DNA of 64,000 nt, taken from positions 846,381 through 910,380 of the forward strand of contig NZ_AFIG01000001.1 in NCBI RefSeq assembly GCF_000214595.1, read 5' to 3'. The position numbers and the translations under genes were made by a program. The DNA comes from Methylophaga thalassica MP. GTDB taxonomy: Bacteria; Pseudomonadota; Gammaproteobacteria; Nitrosococcales; Methylophagaceae. Positions within the stretch are counted from its first letter, which is position 1. Each line of letters opens with the position of its first letter. The notes beneath the pieces are model-generated. The model did not search any database. It worked only from the letters and a program-made list of their open reading frames with translations, and was not told the DNA's origin. Below are positions 37,366-54,202 of the stretch, in pieces.

Positions 37366-39192
37366 ATGAACTTGTTTTCAAAGGCGTTGCCTTTGCGTGC
37401 GTGCACGCGTCTTTCAGCTTTTACGCTGATTTCTTCTTTACTTTCTTTACCTGTTATCGCTAGTGATGAGCTTGACTCTATCACCGTTACCGCTAATCGC
37501 ATGCCTACGGAAAATGCTCTAGCGCCGACTACGGTGATCACAGAAGCTGATATTGAAAAACTTCAGATTCAAGATCTGGCTACACTTCTGTCACGTTTTC
37601 CTGGTATTGATATGACTCAGAATGGTGGTTTGGGTAAGACAAGTGGTGTTTCAATCCGTGGAACAAATTCTGATCACGTGCTTGTTTTAGTTGATGGCGT
37701 TAAATGGTATTCAGCCACATCTGGTTCGTCAGCATTACAAGATTTCCCTGTTAGCCAAATTGAACGTATTGAAATTGTCCGCGGGCCTCGAGCTGGTCTT
37801 TATGGCTCTGAAGCTATAGGTGGTGTGATCCAAATCTTCACTAAAAGCGGTTCAATTAGTAAACCTACGCCAAATTTTACGGTGTCTGCTGGTACCAAAA
37901 ATACTCTCAGAAGCCAAGCTGGCGTAAGTGGTGGAAACGAAACGACCAAATATAATCTTAGCTATAGCTACGACACAACCAATGGCATCAACGCTAGAGA
38001 AGATCGTAACCCTGATCATGACGGTTACCGTAATCAAAGTGTATCGTTAAAAGTCAATCAACAGTGGATAGAAAACTGGTCAACGGATGTTAATCTGCTT
38101 CGTTCAAATGCACGTAATCACTATGATGGATCTAGTGTAAATAAAAATTACGTCACCGATACCGTTCAACAAATTCTTGGGCTTAATAACAATATCTCAG
38201 TAAACGATACATGGTCTATGAGTTTTGGCCTTTCTGAGTCGCGTGATCGTTCTCAAAATTATGTCGATGATGAGATAACCACAAATTACAATACACGTCA
38301 TCGTTATGCCGGCTGGATAAATCATCTTAGATTAAATGCTCAGCATCGAGTCAATATTGGCTTCGAGTATGAGAATGACAAGATTGATAGTTCTGATACT
38401 TATGTCTCTGATTCTCGTGACAATAAAGCTGTTTTTGCTAGCTGGGATGCTGAGCTTGATAAAAACAGCTGGCTTCTGAGTGCTCGTCATGACGATAATG
38501 AATCATTCGGCCATGAAACAACAGGAACAGCTGATTATGGTTACCAGTTGAGTGATGAGTTAAAGTTGACCGCTAATGCCGGAACTGGCTTCAAGACCCC
38601 GACATTTAACGATCTCTACTATCCATTAGATAGTTTTGGGTTTCAAGGCAATCCTGATCTGAAACCAGAAAAATCGACCTCGTATGGTATTGGGTTGGAA
38701 GGCACACCAAGCTGGGGAAGATGGGCCATCAATACCTACAAAAACAAGATCAGAAACCTGATAGTTTGGGATACATCGCCATCTAATGTCGACGTGGCTA
38801 AGATCAAAGGTGTTGAGTTTGAAGTCACAACAAGACTTGCAGATTGGCAAGTGTCAGCGGATGCTTCATTTTTGCAACCAGAGGATGACAAAACAGGGAA
38901 TGTTTTGCCCAGAAGAGCAAAACGTTTAGCCAATATGCATCTGGATCGTAATTGGGGGGACTGGTCCACCGGCGCGAGCTGGAAGTTGAGAGGGCATAGC
39001 TATGATAAAGCGGATAATAAAAAGCGTCTTGGCGGTTATGGGCTCCTGGATTTACGTGTTGCCTATAAAGTGGATCCAGACTGGACAGTCAGGTTAACAG
39101 GCCAAAATATGTTAAATAAAGACTATCGAACCGTTGATGAATATTACAGCTTGGGTCGTACTGTAATGTTGTCACTGAGCTATCAACCATAA
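37366..39192 (+). CDS. btuB: TonB-dependent vitamin B12 outer-membrane receptor
   Basis: 608 residues. A signal peptide (about 1-32) precedes the TonB box DSITVTANRMP. The plug domain has TVITEADIEKLQIQDLATLLSRFPGIDM, GVSIRGTNSDHVLVLVDGVK and RIEIVRGPRAGLYGSEAIGGVI. The rest is a beta-barrel ending in VMLSLSYQP, with an aromatic-rich terminal strand. Length matches BtuB. Riboswitch control supports cobalamin as substrate. No btuCDF genes are adjacent. Confidence 0.94.
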   Translation: MNLFSKALPLRACTRLSAFTLISSLLSLPVIASDELDSITVTANRMPTENALAPTTVITEADIEKLQIQDLATLLSRFPGIDMTQNGGLGKTSGVSIRGTNSDHVLVLVDGVKWYSATSGSSALQDFPVSQIERIEIVRGPRAGLYGSEAIGGVIQIFTKSGSISKPTPNFTVSAGTKNTLRSQAGVSGGNETTKYNLSYSYDTTNGINAREDRNPDHDGYRNQSVSLKVNQQWIENWSTDVNLLRSNARNHYDGSSVNKNYVTDTVQQILGLNNNISVNDTWSMSFGLSESRDRSQNYVDDEITTNYNTRHRYAGWINHLRLNAQHRVNIGFEYENDKIDSSDTYVSDSRDNKAVFASWDAELDKNSWLLSARHDDNESFGHETTGTADYGYQLSDELKLTANAGTGFKTPTFNDLYYPLDSFGFQGNPDLKPEKSTSYGIGLEGTPSWGRWAINTYKNKIRNLIVWDTSPSNVDVAKIKGVEFEVTTRLADWQVSADASFLQPEDDKTGNVLPRRAKRLANMHLDRNWGDWSTGASWKLRGHSYDKADNKKRLGGYGLLDLRVAYKVDPDWTVRLTGQNMLNKDYRTVDEYYSLGRTVMLSLSYQP

Positions 39193-39210
39193 AACCGACT
39201 AGGCTTCATA

Positions 39211-39243
39211 AAAATACCCGAACAAGTTTCGGGTATTTTTTTG
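39211..39243 (+). terminator. Rho-independent terminator after btuB
   Basis: AAATACCCGAA pairs with TTCGGGTATTT (arms at 39212-39222 and about 39228-39238) and is followed by further T residues. Confidence 0.9.
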
Positions 39244-39320
39244 ACTGAAACTCAGGATTCATCTGGTCAGTAGCCTGCTAAAAATATAGAATTGTCACAT
39301 CTTTTTTATGTTGAACTCCC

Positions 39321-40511
39321 ATGACAGATAAATATGACAATAAAGGCTTTGCCACCAAAGCCGTTCGAGTTGGTCACAAAAGAACAGCCGAATCTGAACA
39401 GTCTGAACCTATATTCCCAACGTCCAGCTTTGTCTTCGAAAGTGCAGAGCAAGCTGCAGCACGATTTGGTGGTGATGAGCCGGGTAATATCTATTCTCGT
39501 TTTACTAATCCCACCGTTCGCACATTTGAACAGCGTTTAGCTGCTTTGGAAGGTGGTGAGTCCTGTGTTGCTACTTCATCTGGCATGTCGGCGATTTTAT
39601 CGACAATGATGGCCTTATTATCAGCCGGTGATCATATCGTTTCGTCGATGAGTATTTTCGGCACTACACGTGTGTTGTTTGATAAATATTTATCCAAGTT
39701 TGGTGTCAGCACCAGCTATGTGAAGCTGATTGATTTAGATGACTGGAAAGCCGCTATTACGCCAGAAACAAAAATGCTGTTTTTAGAAACGCCTTCTAAT
39801 CCAATGAATGAAATTGCAGATTTGGAAGCGCTTTCTGAGCTTGCCAAGGCCAATGATTGTTTATTGGTTGTCGATAACTGTTTCTGTACGCCGGCATTAC
39901 AAAGACCGTTGGAGTTTGGCGCTGATATCGTTGTGCATTCAGCTACAAAATACATCGATGGCCAGGGCCGTTGTATTGGTGGTGCGGTGGTTGGCGATGC
40001 TAAACGTGTTGGTGAAGACGTATATGGTTTCTTGCGTACAGCAGGACCGACGATGAGTCCATTCAATGCCTGGACCTTCCTCAAAGGTCTGGAAACCCTG
40101 GATCTCAGAATGAAAGCCCATTCTGCGTCAGCACTTGAGGTAGCAAGCTGGCTAGAGTCGCAACCTTTAGTAAGCCATGTGTTTTACTCAGGCTTACCAT
40201 CGCATCCACAGCACGAATTAGCTAAGAAACAGCAGTCAGCATTTGGTGGCATTATTGCTTTTGAAATCAAAGGCGGTAAGAAGGATGCATGGTCTCTCAT
40301 TAACGCTTTGGAGTGGCTGTCTATCACCGCGAACTTAGGTGATAGCAAAACGACCATCACGCATCCTGCAACAACAACACATGGACGTCTCACTGAAGAA
40401 GCACGCGCTGCAGCTGGCATCACTGATGGAATGTTACGACTCTCTATCGGCCTTGAAAGTGTGGATGATATTAAAGCGGATTTAGCCCGCGGCTTTGCTG
40501 CTATTAAATAA
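39321..40511 (+). CDS. metZ: O-succinylhomoserine sulfhydrylase
   Basis: 396 residues, Cys/Met-metabolism PLP enzyme. Makes homocysteine directly from O-succinylhomoserine and sulfide. GFATKAVRVGHKRTAESEQSEPIFPTSSFVF and IYSRFTNPTVRTFEQRLAALEGGE are typical; VVHSATKYIDGQGRCIGGAVVG carries the PLP Lys, and the QGRC segment is a MetZ feature. O-acetylhomoserine use cannot be excluded. Confidence 0.92.
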   Translation: MTDKYDNKGFATKAVRVGHKRTAESEQSEPIFPTSSFVFESAEQAAARFGGDEPGNIYSRFTNPTVRTFEQRLAALEGGESCVATSSGMSAILSTMMALLSAGDHIVSSMSIFGTTRVLFDKYLSKFGVSTSYVKLIDLDDWKAAITPETKMLFLETPSNPMNEIADLEALSELAKANDCLLVVDNCFCTPALQRPLEFGADIVVHSATKYIDGQGRCIGGAVVGDAKRVGEDVYGFLRTAGPTMSPFNAWTFLKGLETLDLRMKAHSASALEVASWLESQPLVSHVFYSGLPSHPQHELAKKQQSAFGGIIAFEIKGGKKDAWSLINALEWLSITANLGDSKTTITHPATTTHGRLTEEARAAAGITDGMLRLSIGLESVDDIKADLARGFAAIK

Positions 40512-40619
40512 CGGCACAAAACCTGCATAGCCCTGCCTAGATTGGAGTGGCTGTCAAAAAAATGTCTTTAAAAAGCGTAAAGACAGGAGCTGACAGCATA
40601 ATGAACAAGGTAGATTGCT

Positions 40620-42415
40620 ATGTTAGATTTCTTAAAGATCGCATTGCCATTAGCTTTGTTGGTGACTATACCAACAAAGCTTGCACAAGCGGCTGAAACA
40701 CCCAGTAGTGATGTTCGTGTTGTGATAGATGTCTCGGGCAGCATGAAAAAGAATGATCCCAAAAACCTGCGAGCACCTGCGCTGAGAATGTTAGTGGGGC
40801 TCATGCCAGATGACGCAAATTCAGGGGTATGGACCTTTGCTAAGATGGTCAATATGCTGGTGCCATGGCAAAAAGTTGATGATGACTGGCGACAAAAAGC
40901 GATTGAAAAATCCTCAAAAATTCACTCCCTTGGTCTCTATACTAATATCGAGCTAGCCTTAGAAAAAGCCACAAAAACAGGCATAAAAAACGATCCTAAA
41001 CAACGTCAAAGCTTGATTTTATTGTCTGATGGTTTTGTTGATTTGCAACCAGGACAAAAAGCCAGCGAAGCCTCTCGCCAGCGCATCCTCAATGCGATTG
41101 TGCCTAGACTAAAAGCGGCGAATCTCGCCGTTCACACCATTGCCCTGTCAGATAATGCCGATCATGAACTGCTGAAAGCTATCTCAATGGAAACGGATGG
41201 CTGGTATCAACAAGCCAATACGGCTGATGATTTGCAACGTATTTTCTTACATATGTTTGAGAAAGCCACCCAGCCAGACACTGTCCCTCTCGCTGATAAT
41301 CAGTTCAAAATCGATAGCAGTGTCAATGAAATGACAGTGCTGGCTTTTCGAAAAGCAGGCTCAGCAGAAACACAACTTAAAGCACCTGACGGTAGAACCC
41401 TCACCGAGTTGGACCAATCAGATAAATTGCGTTGGTTACATGAAGATAGTTTTGATCTGATTACCATTGAAAACCCGGCGACGGGCGAGTGGCGAATTGA
41501 TGCTCAGCTTGATCCGGATAACAGGGTAATGGTTGTCACGGATATGAAACTGGAAACCAGTGATTTACCTAATAATGTGCTGAAAGGGGAAAAGTTCGAT
41601 TTTCACGCGACATTAACTGATCACGGAAAACCCATTACACGAAACGATTTTCTTGAGTTGGTTGACGGCTCACTCAAGCAAAATTCTGAGCTGGAAGAAA
41701 AGCAGTTGTCGATGACATTGGACCCACAAAAAAGTCAGTTTAATGCCAAATTGGGTGAAGAGTTCACCGCTGGACGTCAGGATGTGATTGTCACCTTGAA
41801 AAGTGCGACGTTTGAACGTCAGAGACGCCAAAGTATCAATGTGATAGCAGCGCCTTACTATGTTGATTCGGAACGTCTACCTGGTGATAGTCGAAGTCAT
41901 CGTATACAGGTTCAGGTCGAACCTACCCTAATAAAACAAGATTCTTTGTCGATAAAAGCATTATTAAGAGAAGAAAATGGTAGCGAGTGGCCATACGAGA
42001 TGCAGAAAACGGATACGAACAATTGGCAGCTGACATTAACTGAACTCACGAAAGATGCCGATTACGAATTATCGCTTCAGTTACGCGGTGAAACGCCTGA
42101 AGGACGTCCGGTTTTTTTACAGGCTGAGCCTATCACGTTGAAAGATGAATTAGCGCTTGAACCAGCTGCTGAATTATTTGATGAAGAACTTGCTCCCATT
42201 CTGGAACCGATTACAGGTGAAGATGCAGCTGACGTCGATATTATGCCCTTGGATGATGACTTGATGCTAAGTGAGGATAATGAAGAATCAGGTATCTCAA
42301 TATCTGATAACACAAAACTTCTGATAGGTAATGCCATTATCTTAGCTCTACTGATAGCTGGCGTTATTTGGTGGCGAAGACAGAATGCAGCAACCGCAGC
42401 GGTGGGAGATATGCT

Positions 42416-42419
<4 letters not shown>
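40620..42419 (+). CDS. Secreted, C-terminally anchored von Willebrand factor A domain protein
   Basis: 599 residues. Signal peptide about 1-24 (ending TKLAQA). The VWA domain (about 30-220) has a full MIDAS motif: DVSGSM, a Thr in [11 protein letters not shown] and SDGFVD. It is followed by beta-rich repeats, an acidic stretch near 515-560, and one membrane helix ([19 protein letters not shown], about 566-585) with a short cytoplasmic tail. It thus displays a metal-dependent adhesion-type domain in the periplasm. Its stop overlaps the TTG start of the next gene, so the two are translated together and probably work together. Confidence 0.85.
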
Positions 42420-49954
<7,535 letters not shown>

Positions 49955-50050
49955 TCAGTAGGTTTCATCGCCGCGTTTCATCGCTATTTTTTGACTGCGG
50001 TGAAACGCTGATTCTGTTAAAATCGCCGGCAGTTTTTGCTGGGATAAAAA

Positions 50051-51379
50051 ATGACAGAACAAGTCCATGATGTAGCCATTATCGGTGGTGGCGTATGCGG
50101 TACAGCACTGATGTATTTGCTCACTGAATACACCGATATACAACATATCGCTCTGGTTGAAAAATACGACCATGTTGCCAAAGTGAACTCTAACGGCAGA
50201 AATAATAGTCAGACGCTTCACTGCGGTGATATTGAAACGAATTACACCCTTGAGAAAGCCGCTAAGGTCAAAGCCGCAGCTCAGATGATTGTCAACTATG
50301 CTGATGAGCTGGCAGAACGTGATGAAATTATTTTTAAATACCCCAAAATGGTATTGGGCGTGGGTGAAAAAGAGTGCGCCATGTTACGTGAGCGTTTCGA
50401 ACGTTTCCGCACCGTTTTCACTTCAATGCAGCTGCTGGAAAAAGAGCAAATCGCTGAGATCGAACCCAATGTGGTGATGGTCGATGGCAAGATGCGTGAA
50501 GAACCTTGTGTGGCATTGGCTGTGTTAGATGAATACTCAGCAGTGGATTACCAGCGTTTGGCTGAAAGCTTTGTCGATCAGGCACAAAAGCGAACAGATA
50601 AAGATCTCAAGCTATTTCTGAACAGTCACGTCGAAGACATCATCGAAAAAGATGGCGTATTTTCTATTGTTACTCAGAACGCGGTTATCAAAGCAAAAAC
50701 GGTCGTCGTTTCTGCTGGTGGACACAGCCTGCTATTAGCCCAGCAAATGGGATATGGTCTTGAACTCTCCTGTTTACCCGTTGCCGGTAGTTTCTATTTC
50801 ACACCGCCCTTACTCAATGGCAAGGTTTACACCGTACAAAACGACAAATTGCCTTTTGCCGCAGTGCATGGTGATCCAGATGTATTGATTGAGGGTAAGA
50901 CTCGCTTTGGACCCACTGCATTGTTATTACCCATGCTGGAACGCTACAACAGCAAAACCTTTTTTGAGTTCTTGCGTGTATTAAAGCTCGATTCACGGGT
51001 GATGAAAGTCTTCTGGGATCTGTTTAAGGTCAAAGACATTCGTAACTACATTCTGAAAAACTTCCTGTTTGAAGTACCACTGCTACGCCGCTGGTTGTTT
51101 ATGAAAGATGCACGAAAAATCGTGCCATCTCTGCAATTAAAAGATGTCACCTTTGCCAAAGGTTTTGGCGGTGTTCGTCCTCAGTTAATTGATAAAAAAT
51201 CATCTCAATTGATGCTGGGCGAAGCGAAAATCAACCCGGGTACAGGTATCGTCTTTAATATGACTCCTTCACCTGGCGCGACCAGTTGTCTGGAAAACGC
51301 CGAGCTGGATTTACGATTTGTGTGTGGGCGACTTGGAGCACAGATAGACGAAACCCGTTTAAGAGCTGACCTGCACTGA
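50051..51379 (+). CDS. mqo: Malate:quinone oxidoreductase, epsilonproteobacterial-like branch
   Basis: 442 residues, FAD-dependent membrane-associated enzyme oxidising malate to oxaloacetate and reducing quinone. DVAIIGGGVCGTALMYLL is the FAD-binding Rossmann motif; VEKYDHVAKVNSNGRNNSQTLHCGDIETNYT matches the shorter Helicobacter/Campylobacter-type MQO rather than the classical 490-residue type. An L-2-hydroxyglutarate oxidase-like role is the main alternative. Class I fumarase elsewhere in the window would supply malate. Confidence 0.8.
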   Translation: MTEQVHDVAIIGGGVCGTALMYLLTEYTDIQHIALVEKYDHVAKVNSNGRNNSQTLHCGDIETNYTLEKAAKVKAAAQMIVNYADELAERDEIIFKYPKMVLGVGEKECAMLRERFERFRTVFTSMQLLEKEQIAEIEPNVVMVDGKMREEPCVALAVLDEYSAVDYQRLAESFVDQAQKRTDKDLKLFLNSHVEDIIEKDGVFSIVTQNAVIKAKTVVVSAGGHSLLLAQQMGYGLELSCLPVAGSFYFTPPLLNGKVYTVQNDKLPFAAVHGDPDVLIEGKTRFGPTALLLPMLERYNSKTFFEFLRVLKLDSRVMKVFWDLFKVKDIRNYILKNFLFEVPLLRRWLFMKDARKIVPSLQLKDVTFAKGFGGVRPQLIDKKSSQLMLGEAKINPGTGIVFNMTPSPGATSCLENAELDLRFVCGRLGAQIDETRLRADLH

Positions 51380-51463
51380 TAAGACTAAAATTTGTTTCAG
51401 TCTTCGATTAAGCAGCCGATATAGCTTCATATAAGCATACTAGTTTTTCGATGGAGACAGCAT

Positions 51464-52318
51464 ATGACACTGCATTCTGCTCAGGCTAATGCCGGTAAGG
51501 CATCAGAGAAGACTCAGGTTTTCACCTTCTTTATCGAAGATATGATGTTTGGTCTCAATGTCGATTATGTGCTGATGCTGGGGCAGGATGTCGACTCCGT
51601 TCAAAAGGTCCCGGTGGAAGAACGTGGTCTGAAAGGGGTGATTAAATATCAGGGTATTGTCGTGCCCGTTCTGGACTTCGCTCACCGAGTTGGTGTTACC
51701 TCAGGTATCGATAGTAAATTAGCAGTGATTGATGAGCTAAGACATTATGAACAAGAGCATATCGACTGGATGAATGCGCTTGAAGCTGTCATTACTGGTG
51801 GTGGTGAGTTTAAATATCCCACCGAATTAAAAAACTGCAAATTCAGTCAATGGCGAAAACAATTTCACGCCAGAGATGAAACCTTAATGGATCTGCTGGC
51901 ATTATTTGATGTCAATCAGCAGGCACTTTATGAAACGGCAGGGCGATTGCTGACACTACGCGAGAGTGGCAATACGGATGAAGCCATCGAGTTGTTGCAT
52001 CGTGAACGCGGCGCCACTATCCAGCGAATGAAGACACTATTTAGTCGCGTTATTGAACATTTACAAGCGGCTATGAGACAAGTGTTGTTATTCGTAACCG
52101 ATGATGGCAAAACGCCCAGATTTGCCCTGTTAATTGATGAAATAAACGATGTCGTGACATATGATGCCAGTGAGTTTCAGGCGAGTAATGCTGGTGCTTT
52201 GGCTCAGTTAAGTCAGATTGGCAAAGTGCTTGATGGAATATATACACGCGACAATTCACCAGATTGCCTGTATTTCAACATCGATAAATTGATCGATGAG
52301 CCGATTACTGTTGCTTAA
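51464..52318 (+). CDS. CheW-like protein with a CZB-like domain inserted in the CheW fold
   Basis: 284 residues. Residues about 17-80 form the first half of a CheW domain (FFIEDMMFGLNVDYV, KGVIKYQGIVVPVLDF) and about 205-280 the second half (VLLFVTDDGKTPRFALLIDEINDVV, LYFNIDKLI). Between them, about 88-200, is a helical segment like the chemoreceptor zinc-binding domain: His99 followed by Trp102, and CKFSQW with Cys125. The later His pair of canonical CZB is replaced around residues 150-160 (VNQQALYET), so zinc binding may be weakened or altered. CheW parts suggest docking to a CheA-type kinase or chemoreceptors. No other chemotaxis gene is adjacent. Confidence 0.78.
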   Translation: MTLHSAQANAGKASEKTQVFTFFIEDMMFGLNVDYVLMLGQDVDSVQKVPVEERGLKGVIKYQGIVVPVLDFAHRVGVTSGIDSKLAVIDELRHYEQEHIDWMNALEAVITGGGEFKYPTELKNCKFSQWRKQFHARDETLMDLLALFDVNQQALYETAGRLLTLRESGNTDEAIELLHRERGATIQRMKTLFSRVIEHLQAAMRQVLLFVTDDGKTPRFALLIDEINDVVTYDASEFQASNAGALAQLSQIGKVLDGIYTRDNSPDCLYFNIDKLIDEPITVA

Positions 52319-52563
52319 TGTTTTTATCATTTTCAATTCATTGATGCCCGATATTTAAACATTGCTCTGAAAATGCCCCAAATCAGGGCACTGAAATAGC
52401 TTGATTGCTGTTATCTTACAGCTTTTTCTATTTTTATTTATATATCAAAGTTATTGTATTTATTAGAGAAAATCTTGTTTGAAACGCTTCCTTCTTGCTT
52501 AGTCAGACAGCGGTTCATTTTTTGCTTACATCCTATTATTAGTCATAAATTGGTGTATGCATT

Positions 52564-53517
52564 ATGTTCAGTCAATCAGCCGTTTTTGATGATGTGTATC
52601 AACATGCTCATTCGTTACAGGACTGGCCTCAGGAATACGATCAGTTAAGCTCCGGTAAATTTGAAGGCTTTCTTGAAGATATTCAGATGGATGCTGTCCG
52701 GGTGTTCCGAGAACGTATGAAACAGAGCGTTGTTCAGGATACGCATACGCCAATGGGCAAGATTAGTATGATGATTCCTCATCATGTTGAACCGAGTGAT
52801 GCTTCTGAGCAAGCACGGCAGATTATGGCCTCAGGTATTACCTTATTACCCTATGAAAGTGACTTTTCTTTCGTTGGGCCTGAAGAACTCGATTACAGCA
52901 TTATTTCGATTGACCATGAGCGCTTAGCTGAACTGTTGAGTCATGAAACTTATACACGCTTAATAGGTTTCAAAAAAAGTTACGGTATAAAAACTGCTCC
53001 TGGATTTTTGGTGAATTTACGACAACAACTGTCTGAATTAATTGAGAGCCTAAAGACGGTGACACAGACTGCTGATAACGTAGAGCTGATATCAAAAGCG
53101 ACGGAAGATAAACTGATCCAGCTGGCCCTCACTATTTATGAAGCTGATGACACAGGGAAAAATCAGCTAAAACGGCTCGGAAACCAGCACAATTATATTG
53201 TGCAACGTTGTCACGATTATGTCGCTTCAAGCGAAGGTAGTTGCGCGAGTATTGTAGATATTTGCAAAGCATTGAACATCCCACACCGCACCTTAAATTA
53301 CAGCTTTCACAAGGCCACCGGCACTTCACCTATGCAGTATCTGCGAGCTGTTAAGTTGAATGCAGCCAGACGGGAACTGACAAAAAGTTATCTCCCGGTC
53401 ACGGATATCGCCGCCAATTATGGCTTTTTCCACATGGGGTATTTTTCTCAGGAATATCGTCGTTTATTTGGAGAAACGCCGAGCATGACGCGAAAACGAT
53501 ATGCTGATCGTGTTTGA
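52564..53517 (+). CDS. AraC family transcriptional regulator
   Basis: 317 residues. The C-terminal 100 residues are an AraC double helix-turn-helix: IVDICKALNIPHRTLNYSFHKATGTSPMQYLRAVKLNAARREL and PVTDIAANYGFFHMGYFSQEYRRLFGETPSMTRKR. The N-terminal part (about 1-190) resembles the sensing region of EutR/FeaR-type regulators of amine use. It converges on the copper amine oxidase operon (54-base overlap with the last gene), so control of that operon is plausible. 245 AT-rich bases upstream hold its promoter. Confidence 0.88.
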   Translation: MFSQSAVFDDVYQHAHSLQDWPQEYDQLSSGKFEGFLEDIQMDAVRVFRERMKQSVVQDTHTPMGKISMMIPHHVEPSDASEQARQIMASGITLLPYESDFSFVGPEELDYSIISIDHERLAELLSHETYTRLIGFKKSYGIKTAPGFLVNLRQQLSELIESLKTVTQTADNVELISKATEDKLIQLALTIYEADDTGKNQLKRLGNQHNYIVQRCHDYVASSEGSCASIVDICKALNIPHRTLNYSFHKATGTSPMQYLRAVKLNAARRELTKSYLPVTDIAANYGFFHMGYFSQEYRRLFGETPSMTRKRYADRV

Positions 53518-54198
53518 TTGCCAATAGAGAAAACCAGATACAACAAAGATTAGACCACCAATGAATTGATCCTGGAACGGTGACATTTGAAGCCAGCTTG
53601 GTAATGTACTCATCATCATATGATGGTGGTGGTGATCAGAATGGGTCGCGCTGTACATCGTTGGGAAAATAAACATCAACAATCCCCATAACAATAATGG
53701 CATCACGACTGTTATGTTGTTTAACTTCTGCCAATAACGTGTCTGGTGATGCTGACTTAACATCGATAAGCATAATGCTAAACCACTTAAAGCCATTAAC
53801 CACTTCATGCCACTGTAGACCAGTGCACTTTGCATTAATAAGGGGTGAAATGAAGGCAACATCCACACCCAGGTCAGTAAAGCAAACAGACTCATCACTA
53901 GCGTAATAGGCCAGTGAGATAAGGTTTTATCCATTGTCATATCAGCTGTTTGAAGATGATGTAATGAACCAATCCATAACAATGGAGCAAAATGATGTAC
54001 CAGCACGCTTTGCAGACTATGCAAACTGATAGAGTAGCGTGCCAGCTCATCAAACCACGGCAGCATACCGAGCAAAAACACCAGATTACCCGTGAAGAAT
54101 AATCCGGGCTTTGCCAGTAGCTTTCGCTTAACAGCCCATTGTTGCAGCGTGATAATGACTACCACGCTGCACAAGAGATCAATCAAACTTAACCACAT
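53464..54198 (-). CDS. CtaG-like membrane protein with His/Met-rich loop
   Basis: 244 residues with about seven hydrophobic helices. HSLQSVLVHHFAPLLWIGS resembles the conserved His region of caa3-type CtaG membrane proteins; similarity is modest. A striking loop near residues 187-200 reads HSDHHHHHMMM, a likely Cu or other metal-binding stretch. It begins 4 bases after the copper amine oxidase stop, so a role in supplying copper to that enzyme is a reasonable inference. Its 3' end overlaps the AraC gene by 54 bases on the opposite strand. Confidence 0.65.
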   Translation of the reverse strand: MWLSLIDLLCSVVVIITLQQWAVKRKLLAKPGLFFTGNLVFLLGMLPWFDELARYSISLHSLQSVLVHHFAPLLWIGSLHHLQTADMTMDKTLSHWPITLVMSLFALLTWVWMLPSFHPLLMQSALVYSGMKWLMALSGLALCLSMLSQHHQTRYWQKLNNITVVMPLLLWGLLMFIFPTMYSATHSDHHHHHMMMSTLPSWLQMSPFQDQFIGGLIFVVSGFLYWQSNTISISFSRHARRFSK

Positions 54199-54202
54199 CA
54201 GT

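Noticed and set aside
52454..52648. 64-codon frame before the AraC gene
   Set aside because: Overlaps the start of the AraC gene in another frame, no recognisable content or ribosome site.
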